NCBI GenBank assembly: GCA_022414725.1
Contig: CM039463.1
Location: 84,976,620-85,040,619, forward strand
DNA from: Microglena sp. YARC
Lineage: Eukaryota; Chlorophyta; Chlorophyceae; Chlamydomonadales; Chlamydomonadaceae
Length of the DNA: 64,000 nucleotides
Direction: 5' to 3'
Both the position numbers and the translations under genes were made by a program. Of this stretch, positions 41,770 to 52,510 are shown in pieces (positions within the stretch are counted from its first letter, which is position 1; each line of letters starts with the position of its first letter). The notes under the pieces were generated by a model. That model searched no databases. It was not told the origin of the DNA and worked only from the letters and a program-made list of their open reading frames with translations.

Positions 41770-42109
41770 CCTTACATGAACTAGAATGAAGGCAGTCGCA
41801 AGGCTGGGGAAACTGAAGGGTGGGAGGGGATGTGGTCGTTTAAAGTTTATATATTGTTTTGATTATTTGATTCTTTGCGTCTCTGCTTTCTTGCTTGTTT
41901 CCTTTGATTGTTAAAATGGAGAATGGTTGGAGTAGCCCCTTGTCAGCTGTGGAGCTTATTTGTCTAAACACTGTAATAGGAAGCCGTACTGCGAAGTGCC
42001 GTACAGCCCAAGGCCTTCTTTCCTCTCAGACTCTCCTATCCTCCTCAACACAACTGCTTGTTGCAAGATATCAAGCCGTTCGCGCCGTTTCTTTCCATGG
42101 AACCGATCT
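41770..42109. promoter_or_regulatory. Compact divergent promoter of CDKE and the AAA-ATPase gene
   Basis: 340 bp separate the two start codons. An AT-rich element GTTTATATATTG at about 41846-41857 could serve as a TATA-like box for either direction. Nearly free of repeats, unlike the surroundings. Confidence 0.5.
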
Positions 42110-42257
42110 ATGTCTAAAGCGATAAACTACAGCTCTTTCAGCCTGACAAGTGACAGTGATAGGGACAGCTGCACTGCGCGTGTGAGACTCCCTGCGGCTG
42201 ATTTGGACGCTGCGAAAATCCCTTACCACCAACCAGTTCTTGTGACCATACGTGCAG
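42110..42257 (+). CDS. AFG2B-type ATPase, exon 1 (N domain)
   Basis: ATG at 42110; 49 codons plus one base to GTGCGC. The segment CTARVRLPAADLDAAKIPYH then QPVLVTI corresponds to the opening strand-helix of AFG2-type N domains (C-x-(V/L)-x-L-x6-L...G-x2-V-x-I). It continues in matching phase 1 into exon 2, giving RA-ALLQEG. An upstream in-frame Met is possible, but the sequence before 42110 looks non-coding. Confidence 0.65.
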
Positions 42258-42798
42258 GTGCGCATGCATGCGAGCATACATGCTGTGCCTGCCATGCATG
42301 GGGGCCAATAGCAGGGGGAATCAACAGCTGTTCTAGCATGTAGGGAGCGAGCCCAGCACACACCAGGCCTTTTCTGTTCAGCTTGTATAAGCAGCTCCTA
42401 GGGAGCTTCCTGGTTCAGATGCTGATCTACACCAAAATATTTCGGCTTTTGTGTCAGCTTCAAGAACACTAGGTTCCGTTTGGTTTGGCTTATTAGCCAG
42501 TCAGGATAGCTGCCTAGAAGCTATTTTTCGTAGCCAAAGAAGCCAAGCCAAATGGAACCTAGTGTTTCTAGAAGCTGATACCATAAGCCATTCTCGTAGC
42601 CAAGCCAAAAGGAAAGCAATGGCACATTTGTAAACCCCTGTTTGGAATCTGCTTGTAACCATTTGAAACCCGATAGAAACTTTGTTAGAAACCTGTTCCA
42701 TTTGTGACTATTTGAAAACTGTCTCAAACCTATTTAAACCTGTCCGAATCCATCAGATCAGCCAGGCAGCCAGTCGTGGACGATATTGTGTTTCACAG
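42258..42798 (+). other. AFG2B intron 1
   Basis: Contains foldback-family fragments (42385-42420 and 42500-42620, TAGCTGCCTAGAAGCTATTT) and short TTTGAAACC repeats. No exon copy recognised here. Confidence 0.45.
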
Positions 42799-42971
42799 CC
42801 CTACTGCAAGAAGGGGCCAAGCCACTTGTGGATGCACGAGCCGTCCTGCCTGCAGATCCTAGAAGAACCCCAGATTTTCAACAACTCCAAACCATCCAGC
42901 TAGCCCCCACATTATGCTCTGTGCGCATCCAGTCCCTGACCACGCCGATCCTGAACGCATCATCTGTTAAG
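42799..42971 (+). CDS. AFG2B-type ATPase, exon 2 (N domain)
   Basis: 173 nt after GTTTCACAG, 57 codons, phase 0 at the donor GTATAA. Encodes ARAVLPADPRRTPDF and TIQLAPTLCSVRIQSL, in the position of the CTAWPR..DGFVQLD and LRRVxVxPL segments of SPATA5L1. The match is by pattern and order rather than strong identity; the intact phase to exon 3 supports it. Confidence 0.6.
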
Positions 42972-43418
42972 GTATAAATGTATATGTATGTATGCTTGTA
43001 AGCGTTTCTATGTGTGCATGGATGTGTATGCATGTGTGTATGTGTGTATATTTGTGTGTGTACGTGTATGTGTATATAGGTGTGTGTATGTATGTGTGTT
43101 GTGCATACCTATTCAGTTAACGCACTGTGCATTGCCTTATCCTGCTTTCAATATGTCCTACCTGAACCCCGCGCCCCCTCACCCCCGTTCCCCACCCACC
43201 CCACCCCGTGCTACTTAGTTCCAAGTTCCTGAAGGTCTTAAGCATCTAGCTCTCTTGTGTTGCAAGCTTCATCATATCCTGATTTTTCAAGGGTGTTGCA
43301 TATATACCCCCCTCAACCCTCACCCCCCCACCCCGCACCCCTTACCCCCCACCCCTCACCCCCATTCCCACCCACCCCACCCCCTGCGCCTTAGTTCCAA
43401 GTTCCTGACGGTCTTCAG
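42972..43418 (+). repeat. AFG2B intron 2 with a diverged copy of exon 3
   Basis: TGTATGTGTG repeats, C-rich ACCCCCCACCCC stretches, and at about 43211-43305 a copy of the end of the intron plus exon 3 (TTAGTTCCAAGTTCCTGA, CATCTAGCTCTCTTGTGTTG). In that copy the acceptor CTTCAG has become CTTAAG. Confidence 0.65.
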
Positions 43419-43487
43419 CATCTAGCTCTCTTGCGTTGCAAGCTCCATCAGACCCTGATCGCCCAAGGGTGTTGGATTCATCTAGGA
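43419..43487 (+). CDS. AFG2B-type ATPase, exon 3
   Basis: 69 nt, exactly 23 codons, between CTTCAG and GTGAGT: HLALLRCKLHQTLIAQGCWI then HLG. Joined to exon 4 it yields CWIHLG-GGTRIQVVSV. This aligns by pattern with the L..A...L.....ISLGHVVV region before the first ATPase domain of SPATA5L1. Confidence 0.55.
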
Positions 43488-44265
43488 GTGAGTAATAAAT
43501 TAGATTTACCTGGTAAATTTATTTGTACTGCTGAAGGTACTGCCTTTAATGCCTTGAATGCCTTGGACTGCAGTACATCATGATGAGGTGACCCTGAGGA
43601 GTAAATATCTGTAGCCTCACGGTTTTCGTTTTTCGTGCACGCATCACAGCTCGTGCTACTCGGTGCGACCCGAGTGAGAAACACTGCCCCCCAAACCCCC
43701 AGGTTCGGGGGGCATTTCTGACTAGTTTGGCTCGACCCATGCGTCGCCATGCAGCGACGGAATGGCAACGCACACAAAAAATATTTAGCCTAGTTACCTA
43801 TTCCTGGTCTGAAACATACGTCCAGATAGATCTAGGTGGGAGTGGCCTATCCCTGGTCTGAAACATGTGTACTGATGAATCTAGGTGTGAGTGGCTGCAG
43901 TGATTTTGTTTTCAAATCTGAAAGTGGGTTTCTTCTAGCTTTATGGTTTTAGGCCTCCTCCAGGGACAGCGATTTAGTGCTTTCTGTAGCTTTTTGTAGC
44001 TTTTTAGGGCCATCGAGGGCAAACAAAAAAAACTTTTTTTATACTTTTTTAAAGCGACAATTTCGCTACAACGGGGTCAAAACTAGCGATCGCTATATAT
44101 AGCGGAAATAAAATCCCTCAGTGGCTGTCCTCTCAGCTCTACCAGTGACGAAATTGAGACAGGCTATGTCATTGCTTCACGAAATATAGGGAGGAAATGG
44201 GAGGAAAACATGAACACTTTAAATCGTCACAGATCGTCATGAAAGAGATTTGCAATTCAATGGTG
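43488..44265 (+). other. AFG2B intron 3, first part, with an M4 MITE
   Basis: No exon. 43500-43800 holds sequence readable on the minus strand for 99 codons but with no recognised similarity. The M4 element (43898-44119) is listed separately. Confidence 0.4.
43898..44119 (+). mobile_element. M4 MITE (222 bp), intact
   Basis: CAGTGATTTTGTTTTCAAAT...AAAATCCCTC with identical flanking octamers AGTGGCTG. Shares CTCCTCCAGGGACAGCG and AATTTCGCTACAACGGGG with the other M4 copies. Confidence 0.9.
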
Positions 44266-44460
44266 GTGATAATGCCTGGTGGGGCGTGGTGTTCAGGGAG
44301 CCCGTCGTACGCGGGTGGGGAGCGGTCTCCTACCTCAACTGGACAAGCTACCATCGCGGTTGACAGCGACCAACAACGCTAAGAGCGAACGAAGGGGGAC
44401 TCGAACCCCCAACTCTTCATCCTCAAGCAATTTGGTCTACCACTAGACCATTGTATATCA
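44266..44460 (-). mobile_element. tRNA-derived SINE, second head type
   Basis: On the minus strand: A box TGGTCTAGTGGTAGACCA, B box GGGTTCGAGTCCC, then the common SINE body and tail. The head differs from the TGGCTCAGTGGC type at 22690 while the 3' part is shared. A 3' fragment of another copy follows at about 44505-44550. Confidence 0.8.
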
Positions 44461-44599
44461 CTAAAAAGGGGCTAATTCAATGGGGACTTTCCCCAGCTGC
44501 GGCGTATGGGAGGGTCCCCTTAACACCACGCCCCTCCAGACGTTATCTTTTTTTTATTTGCAATTCAGACTTGGAAGAGTGCTTGGGCTTGCTGACTGA

Positions 44600-46348
44600 C
44601 TGAACCCTAAGCCTCTGCCTCTACTCCCACGCTCCATATCCAGAGTGGCACACCCCAACAAAAGTGATGACCATTACAGTTAAAAATAAAAAATCATGAG
44701 AAATAACAAAAATAATGAATAATAATGATGACTGCTGTAGTTCAAATTAAAAAATATTTTGACAACGAAAATTAATGTGAACCCTCTGCCCCTACACACC
44801 CACTCTGTATTTCCTGGGTGGCACACACCCCAACAAAAAGTGATGACTAATGTCGTGGGGGGGTCAAGAAAAAAAGCTGCCGTATCGCATCTTCGCTTTA
44901 AATAGATCTTATCCTCATACTAAAAAAAAGATTTTTTTTTGCCACAAATGAAGTTGCACAAAAGTTAGAGGGGTCCAAAGTTTTTTTCACCCAAAGCGGC
45001 AAAAATCTTAACTTTGTGATAAATCACGTTTGGGCAACCTTATGAAAGATGTAAGCTTAATAATAATTAATTAGAATGAACACGAATGATCTTTCGAATG
45101 ACCCCATTTTAGGGGGGGTAAGGTGAGATAAGCGGGTTTTAGGAGTATGTGTGTGTGTGTGTGTGGGGGGGGGGGGGATTTTTCCCAACTTTATTTCCCC
45201 CTCTTTTTGTACGAAACTTCCACAATTCTAACTCCCATATGAATCGGACACCATATTGAACATGCGGTCCGAAATCTGTATCTCTGCCCAGCCCTGACTA
45301 TTGTGGTTTAAAATAAATAATGAAACATTATTTGTAGCCCTCTGCCCCTACTCCCACGCTGTATTTCCAGGGTGGCACAGCCCATCAAAAAGTGATGCCT
45401 ATTTAAGTTTAAGAGAAATAATGAAAGACTGATTTTAACTCTCTGCCCCTACCTCCACGCTGTATTACCAGGTTGGCACACCCCAACAAAAAGTGATGCC
45501 TGTTTTAGTCTAAAATAAAAACAATGCATAATAATGTTGCAAAAATGACCATACTGTAGTTAAAAATAAGGAATGGAAAACTAATGTTGACTCTCTGCCC
45601 CTACTCCCACGCTGGGTTTTATGGGTGGCACACCCCAACAAAAAGTGATACCTATTTTAGTTAAAAATAAATAATGACAAAATAATTGTAAACCTCTGCC
45701 CCAACTCCCACGCTGGGTTTTCAGGGTGTCACACCCCAACAAAAAGTGATGCCTATTTTAGTAAAAACAAAAAATGTAATTATCATAAATCATGTTAACC
45801 CTCTGCCCCTACTCCCACTCTCCATATCCAGGGTGGCACACCCCAACAAAAAGTGATGACTACTGAAGTTCAGAATAAACAATCATGGAAAATAATGGGA
45901 AATAATGCTAAGCATTTGCCCCTACTCTCACGCTGTATTTCCAGGTTGGCACACCCCAACAAAAAGTGATGACTATTGTTGTCACAATGAAAATAATGAC
46001 AACTATTTTTAACCCTCTGCCCCTACCCTCACGCTGTATTTTCTGGGTGGCACACCCCAACAAAAAGTGACGGCTATCGTAGTTTAGAATAAATAATGAC
46101 AAACTAATTTGAACCCTCTGCCCCTACCATCACGCTGTATTTTCTGGGTGGCACACCCCAACAAAAAGTGATGGCTACTGTAGTTAAAAATAAGGAATGG
46201 AAAACTAATTTTAACTCTCAGCCCCAACTCCCACGCTGGGTTTTCAAGGTGGCATACCCCAACAAAAAGTGATGCCTGTTTTAGTAAAAAATAAATAATG
46301 AAAAACTGTTTTTAACCCTCTTCCGCTACACTCACGCTGTAATTCCAG
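44600..46348 (+). repeat. About 100-bp array of exon-4 acceptor copies
   Basis: Eleven copies of CCCTCTGCCCCTACTCCCAC, GCTGTATTTCCAGGGTGGCAC and ACCCCAACAAAAAGTGATG. They begin near 44615, 44779, 45341, 45441, 45592, 45694, 45799, 45916, 46014, 46114 and 46217. The last unit (46316) is the real acceptor, ACGCTGTAATTCCAG/GGAGGCACTCGG. Many copies keep CCAG/GG(T/A)(G/T)GCAC. A G-run and an unrelated spacer lie at 44860-45330. Confidence 0.85.
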
Positions 46349-47113
46349 GGAGGCACTCGGATCCAGGTTGTCAGTGTACAGCCCCCAGTGCCATCTAGGG
46401 CCAGCATCTCTGTGTACCGCATAGTTGCGCACACCCAGATTCTGGTGCAGGATCAAAGCAGTACAGAAAGTGGTTCAGAGCTATCTTCAGGTCAACTAGA
46501 TTTTCAGTACAGCAGTACAGACAGCACTTCAGCCTTGGCACCAGATCCTGTCACCCCCCAATCAGCAGTACGAAATAAAAAGGGCAGTGGCAAGGAGATT
46601 GAAGGCAGTTCTGACAAAGCCAAGCCCAAAAAGAAGAAGGCAGCAGGCCCTAATGCAGAATCAGAAGATCTGGAGGGTCTAGAAGCTTCCACAAGCAGTG
46701 GCAAGCCCAAGAAGAAGGAAGAGGTAGGCCAGATACCTCCTGGCAGTACAGGCAATACAGCAGCTGCTAGATCTGAGGAAAACCTAGATCCTTCCATAAA
46801 CTCGGAGAAGGTTAAGAAGAAGACGAAGAAGAAGAAAAAGGACCTAGAGGAAGCAACACCTGGCGATTCGGAAGCTTCCGGAAACTCCACCAAGGCTAAA
46901 AAGAAGGACCCAGAGGGAGCAAAAACTGGCGATTCAGAAGCTTCCGGAAACTCCGTCAAGGCTAAGAAGAAGAAAGCATCAGGAGCGTCAGAGACTGGCA
47001 AGAAGGAAGCTGCTAAGAAGGTAGCTTCAAGCAAGTCGGAGAGTGAGGACGACGAGGCACTTAGCTCCAACATTGTGTCCAAGTTCGATATCTTGAATCT
47101 CCTCGAAGACGAG
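46349..47113 (+). CDS. AFG2B-type ATPase, exon 4 (end of N domain and Lys-rich linker)
   Basis: Starts GGTRIQVVSVQPPVPSRASI and SVYRIVAHTQILVQ, the last N-domain strands before D1 (compare the VYxIxxxTxVxL pattern in AFG2 proteins). Then comes a low-complexity linker of about 190 residues with repeated KKKK blocks and the twice-used GDSEASGNS module, ending SKFDILNLLEDE before TAG at 47114. To reach the D1 exon a donor must lie before the stop; AAG/GTAGCT at 47021 keeps phase 0 and is the best candidate seen. Alternatively the TAG ends a separate protein. The Lys-rich stretch could act in nucleolar/RNA association (inference). Confidence 0.65.
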
Positions 47114-47321
47114 TAGAACACAGGTGGGGGAGTGCATGCCGTTTCTTTTAGGGGTTCACACAGCAGCTTCTGGGCAGCTCCCTTCACCCACCCTTGGACC
47201 GAACCTGAAGCTAGCTAGTGCGTCTGAAAGCTGATATGACAGGAATTCAAATGCAGGCGAAATCCTTGGTGACACAAGTGGGGGGTCCTGGCTGTTGGCT
47301 CAAACATTGCGTCCAGGTTTT

Positions 47322-47360
<39 letters not shown>

Positions 47361-48251
47361 TTTTATATAATCCTCTCTTACAGTTTATTGGCAACTTTCC
47401 CTATGCAGGATTCTATGTCTGGTTATTTTTGTGAATGAGATTTCAACACAGTTATTATGTTATATTATTACAAATTTCTGTACCGGTATTCAAGTAGATT
47501 AAGTATTTAACCAGACCCCTTTCCCCCGTGCAGAATAGGGTGTCTGGTTAGGTTCGTAAATGAAATTAGAAAACATAATAAAATACATTTGTATTCTATT
47601 GTATTATTACAATTATGTGTATTACAGTCGAGGGGGGGGCAAGGAAAAATATTTTGTACCTCATGTTCGATATGGATCGAGAACCACAAGCAATAGTCGA
47701 TACAAAAAAATCATGTCAATACACCACGGGCGGCCGAGATAGAGGGGGGGGGGGAGGGGGTCCGACCGTTTTCCCAACTTTATTTGTACTTGTGCAACTT
47801 TCTTGCCAGTGCGAATTTTTGAGCGTTAAGTGCACCATCAAGAAGGGAGTGACGAGACGAGTACAAATCTTCAACCGTTAGTATGTTACACCCAGTGTGT
47901 CATTGGTGGGTGCCCTGGAAGGCACATCCAGGCTGGACGTCACCTTAGTGCCCAGCGTCGCACGGGCGGCAGTTAGGCTGAAAAAAGCGCGTTTGTATGC
48001 GCGTTCTGAATTCTGGTCCCTGACGAGGTTCCTAAAGAAGTCAAGCCTGTATTCTGAATTCTGGTCCCTGACGTGGTTGGAAAGGCCTTGACGAGATGAT
48101 GCTATGGGACCCCCCTTTCACTATGTTATTGTCTGGGTGTCCAGATATGAAGCCTTGGGGGGGGGGGGGGAGTAGGTGGGGGGGTAGGTGGGTGGTCAGG
48201 GGTGAAAAAAACAATTTCCTAACATGCGGTCTGCAAACTTTATTCCTGCCT

Positions 48252-48284
<33 letters not shown>

Positions 48285-48778
48285 GATTACAGTATATTAT
48301 TTATTTTAAACCATACCACTTTCCCCCTACAGCATTCCATGTCTTGTTTTTATGTAAATGATATTACAACAAAATATGAAAAGACAATTGTATTGTATTG
48401 TATTGCATTATATTATTTCAATTATGTGTATTAAAGTTTTGTAATTAGGTTATACCATACCACTTGCCCCATACAGGATTTCATGTCTGTTTTTTTTTGT
48501 AAATGATATTGGAAAAATGTATCGAAGTATATTAATTATTTTATACCGAACCACTTTCCCCCTACAGCATTCCATGTCTGGTTATATTTCTAAATGATAT
48601 TGGAAAAATGTGTTTAAGTATATTAATTATTTTATACCGTACCACTTGCCCCACACAGCATTCCATGTGTGGTTATTTTTGTAAATGGTGTTAAAAAACT
48701 ATATCCTATTATAATATTACAATTATCTGTGTTAAATTAAATTATTATATTTTATACCGTACCACTTTCCCCATACAG
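47114..48778 (+). repeat. Intron 4 with exon-5 acceptor copies
   Basis: Six copies of TACCACTTTCCCCATACAG followed by GATTCCATGTCTGGTTATTT occur near 47385, 47515, 48316, 48453, 48548 and 48644. The seventh (48761) is the real acceptor before GATAGCATGTCTGCAG. An M5 element (47629-48285) splits the array. A foldback fragment lies at 47160 and a (TA)n run at 47323-47350. Confidence 0.85.
47629..48285 (+). mobile_element. M5 non-autonomous DNA transposon (657 bp)
   Basis: CGAGGGGGGGGCAAGG at the left and CCCCCCTCG at the right, with identical flanking octamers ATTACAGT. The interior follows the order of the 979-bp copy at 9381 (GTTCGATATGGATCGAGAAC, GGAAAGGCCTTGACGAGATG, GAACATGCGGTCTGC region) but lacks its CA-rich block. 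Confidence 0.9.
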
Positions 48779-49051
48779 GATAGCATGTCTGCAGATAGCA
48801 TTGTCCCTAGCCTTGGGGGGTTGTCTGCACGTGCCCCCCAGAAGGTTGTTGGCCATAGTTTGCCAGATCAGCTGTCTGCCCTGTCATTGTCCGAAACCTT
48901 CAAAGCTGAGCCCATCGGGCCAGTGACAGGCGGGCAGGGTGAAGTCCAGGCTGGCAGTGAGGGGCGCCTAGCTGGCATGGGCGATGCACTCCAGTCGATG
49001 CGTGAGCTGGTAGGATGGCCGGTGCTATACGCCGAGGAAGGAAAGAAGCTG
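48779..49051 (+). CDS. AFG2B-type ATPase, exon 5 (lead-in to D1)
   Basis: 273 nt, phase 0 at both ends, after CCCCATACAG. A Ser/Gly-rich N-terminal part leads to LAGMGDALQSMRELVGWPV then LYAEEGKKL. This is the GG...ALxxLREL(I/V)xxPxxYxxExxKL segment that opens the D1 ATPase module in plant CDC48B and SPATA5L1. An ATG at 48785 lies two codons in and could be a start if the Lys-rich exon is a separate gene; plant CDC48B itself begins at about this point. Confidence 0.85.
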
Positions 49052-49171
49052 GTGAGAAGCTAGTGTCGTGTCTGTCATATGTGGGGTTGGTGTGTGGTGT
49101 GTGGTGGGGTTGGGGTGGGGTGGGTGAGAAGCTGGCGTCGTGTCTGTCATATGTGGGGTTGGGGGGTTGGG

Positions 49172-49223
<52 letters not shown>

Positions 49224-49865
49224 GGGGGGGGCGGGGGGGGGGGGGGCACTACAGCAAGTTGTATCATGCATGTATTGTACCGTGATCGGGGTTATTATTT
49301 GTATATGTCTATTGTGTTGCTGAACATATATAGCTGAACACCTGGGTCACCTACTCGTGTTCAGCTAGGGAATAGTCTAGTAGTTGGTTACCAAATTACA
49401 AGAGTGTCTGTCAGTATGTGTTGCTCTCTAAAATACCCATTCACCCATCCATACCCACCCATCCATACCACCCATACTCACCCATTCACCCACTCACCCA
49501 TACCCACCCATCCATACCCACCCATACTCACCCATTCACCCATACCCACTGACCCATACTCACCCATTCACTCACCCATACCCACCCATCCATACCACCC
49601 ATACTCACCCATTCACCCACCCATTCACCCACCCATCCATACCCACCCATCCATACCACCCATTCTCACCCATTCACCCACCCACCCATCCATAACCACC
49701 CATACTCCCACCCATACCCACCCATACTCACCCATTCACCCACCCACCCATCCATACCCATCCATACCACCCACATATCACAAGATTTCCTGTCAGTATT
49801 TGTTGCTCTTCGCAGGAGTGAAAAACAAAAGTTGCTAACGGGCAGCCTCAAAAACCTGAGGAAGG

Positions 49866-49961
<96 letters not shown>

Positions 49962-50411
49962 ACACCATTAAATTGAAAGGACCATTAAAAAAAACTTAGA
50001 TATGAATTCGGGGGGTAAAAATGACGCATACAGGGAGTAAAATGGCCTAAGGGCCTGCTACTACGTCACACTCTACACCACCACTACACCAAACTGTGAA
50101 TGGAGTTCGATGGCTGCGTGGCCTGTTACTACACCACACCACTCACCACCACCACCACACCGTTCACCACACCATACACCACCACCACCACACCACACAC
50201 CACCACACCGTACACCACACCACACCACACCACACCACACCACACCACACCACACCACACCACACCATGCGCCACCACAGCACACCACACACCACCACAC
50301 TGTACACCACACCACACCACACCATGCGCCACCACAGCACACCACACACCACCACACTGTACACCACGCCACACCACACCATACACCACCACAACACACT
50401 ACACTGTGCAG
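49052..50411 (+). repeat. Intron 5: donor copy, GT- and CA-rich ends, acceptor copies
   Basis: The donor region AAGCTGGTGAGAAGCT(A/G)G then GTCGTGTCTGTCATATGTGG occurs at 49046 and again near 49126. Then (TG)n and poly-G. 49430-49790 is a CCCATACTCACCCATTCACC satellite. A 57-base C run sits at 49869-49925. 50140-50400 is CACCACACCACC. Exon-6 starts are copied at about 50041 (GGGCCTGCTACTAC) and 50097 (GGAGTTCGATGGCTGCGTGG). Confidence 0.8.
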
Positions 50412-50490
50412 GGAGTGCGATGGCCTCGGGGCCTGCTACTACACGGTCCACCAGGGTGTGGCAAAACTCTGCTTGTCAAGACTGTTGCAG
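50412..50490 (+). CDS. AFG2B-type ATPase, exon 6 (D1 Walker A)
   Basis: 79 nt: GVRWPRGLLLHGPPGCGKTL then LVKTVA plus one base, between GTGCAG and GTGCGA. GPPGCGKT is the P loop that binds ATP in D1; WPRGLLLxGPPG is the form used in plant CDC48B. Phase 0 in, phase 1 out, both matching neighbours. Confidence 0.92.
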
Positions 50491-51540
50491 GTGCGACAGC
50501 TCTAGTTAGTTCCTGTGTGAGGCTTTGTGATGCTTGTTCTTGCTTGCCTCTGTTTTGCATCTCTGTATGGACTGTAATGAGCCAAGCGCAATACACACAC
50601 ACGCACATACATACATACATATGCACGCAAGCGCTTACCCTCCTGCCTGGTGTGGTAAACTCTGCTTGTCAAGACTGTAGCCCTTGCTTGTCACCTTGTA
50701 TCTGTGTATCATCTCTGTATGGACTGTAGCATATGTGACATCTCCAAGTTGTCGCTTCGTAAGGCTTGTTCTTCCTTGCCTCTGTTTATCATCTCTGTAT
50801 GGACTGTAGCATATGTGACATCTCAAGTTTGTCGCTTTGTGAGGGTTTGCGAGGCTTGCCCTTGCTTGTCATAGTGTCTCTGTTTATCATCTCTGTATAG
50901 ACTGTAGCATATGTGACATCTCAAGTTTGTCGCTTTGTGAGGCTTGTTCTTGCTTGCCTCTGTATTGCATCTCAGCCAAGACTGTAGCAGGTGCGACAGC
51001 TCAAGTTTGTTGCTACGAGAGGGTATGTGGGGCTTGTTCTTGCTTGCCTCTGTATTGCATCTCAGCCAAGACTGTAGCAGGTGCGACAGCTCAAGTTTGT
51101 TGCTACGAGAGGGTATGTGGGGCTTGTTCTTGCTTGCCTCTGTATTGCATCTCAGCCAAGACTGTAGCAGGTGCGACAGCTCAAGTTTGTTGCTACGAGA
51201 GGGTATGTGGGGCTTGTTCTTGCTTGCCTCTGTTTTGCATCTCAGTCAAGACTGTAGCAGGTGCGACAGCTCAAGTTTGTTGCTACGAGAGGGTATGTGG
51301 GGCTTGTTCTTGCTTGCCTCTGTATTGCATCTCAGCCAAGACTGTAGCAGGTGCGACAGCTCAAGTTTGTTGCTACGAGAGGGTATGTGGGGCTTGTTCT
51401 TGCTTGCCTCTGTATTGCATCTCAGCCAAGACTGTAGCAGGTGCGACAGCTCAAGTTTGTTGCTACGAGAGGGTATGTGGGGCTTGTTCTTGCTTGCCTC
51501 TGTTTTGCATCTCTGTATGGACTGTAATGATACAAGCATG
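50491..51540 (+). repeat. 90-bp array of exon-6 donor copies
   Basis: Six nearly identical 90-bp units start at 50971, 51061, 51151, 51241, 51331 and 51421. Each contains CAAGACTGTAGCAG/GTGCGACAGC, the exon end and donor, then TTGTTGCTACGAGAGGG and CTTGCCTCTGTATTGCATCT. About four older, diverged units lie between 50650 and 50920. Because 90 is a multiple of three the array is open for about 200 codons, but this frame is not a gene. Confidence 0.88.
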
Positions 51541-51599
51541 ATACACAAACAAGCACACACACATACACATGCACACATACATATACAATATATATATAT

Positions 51600-52273
51600 A
51601 TACATCAGATTCGTTCTAAAGCACAGTTTAGAATGGGTTCCCATTGGCTGAACACAGCAAGAATGAGGGTGGTGGATAGAGCACACATCCCTCGTTCAAT
51701 GAGACACTGTCAAATGTGTGGGTTCCAAAACCTGAGGATGAAATGCATATGTTTGAGTGCCCTTTTTATAATGATATTCGCCTCCGCTACCAGAAGCTGT
51801 TTACAGATATTTATAGGCATGTCCATGAGGATACCGACTTAACTGTATGGAATGTGGAATTCTGCGATTCTACATTCAGAACCTTTATGAATGGAAATGG
51901 CACTAAGACTTTCTGGAGCAACCTATCCGACTATCTTTCTACTTGTAGAAGAGCAAGACAGGAAGCCCTGGACTGCTTAGTGGCACCGTAATTTATTATC
52001 CCTATTTTGTGACTTCTCATTTGTTAGCTTCTTACCTCCGCCACTGTAAGTGGTTGAGATCTGGGTCCTGCTATAGGGGGTTTAATACCTACGCCACCAA
52101 AACGGTGGTTGGGAGTTTGGTTTGTTTGTCCTCGACACACCCCTGATGTAATGGGGTTTTTTGCTCTGTGGGTGCTTTTTCTTTTTGTTTAAAGCACAGA
52201 GTCTCATACACCCTCGCGGTGTCAAGTAGACTTACATGTAATGTTATATAATATAATGTAATGTAATGTAATA
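51600..52273 (+). mobile_element. 3' end of a non-LTR (LINE) retrotransposon
   Basis: Encodes the C-terminus of an ORF2-like protein: HIPRSMRHCQMCG, then in another frame PEDEMHMFECPFYNDIRLRY. This is the C-x2-C...H-x4-C knuckle near the end of many LINE ORF2 proteins. One frameshift separates the two parts. After the stop (about 51989) comes a 3' UTR and a (TAATG)n tail at 52240-52272. It is a 5'-truncated insertion inside intron 6. Confidence 0.75.
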
Positions 52274-52479
52274 CAAGCGCACACACACATGCACACAAGC
52301 ACACACACGCATACACTTGCACACAAGCACACACACATGCACACATACATGCACATGCACACAAGCACGCACTGTAGCAGGTGCACTAGCTCTAGTTTGT
52401 GAGGGCTTGTAAGTCTTGTTATGGCTTCTCTCTGCGTATGTGGTTTTGCATCTATGCCTGGACTGTAATAAGCCCAGCG

Positions 52480-52510
<31 letters not shown>

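Noticed and set aside
43478..43777. 99-codon minus-strand open frame in intron 3
   Set aside because: No similarity, antisense to the ATPase gene, and no boundary copies or splice consensus.
50927..51651. 204- and 235-codon open frames with 30-residue repeats
   Set aside because: Frames through the 90-bp intron array of donor copies; the units are derived from the exon-6 end, not a repeat protein.
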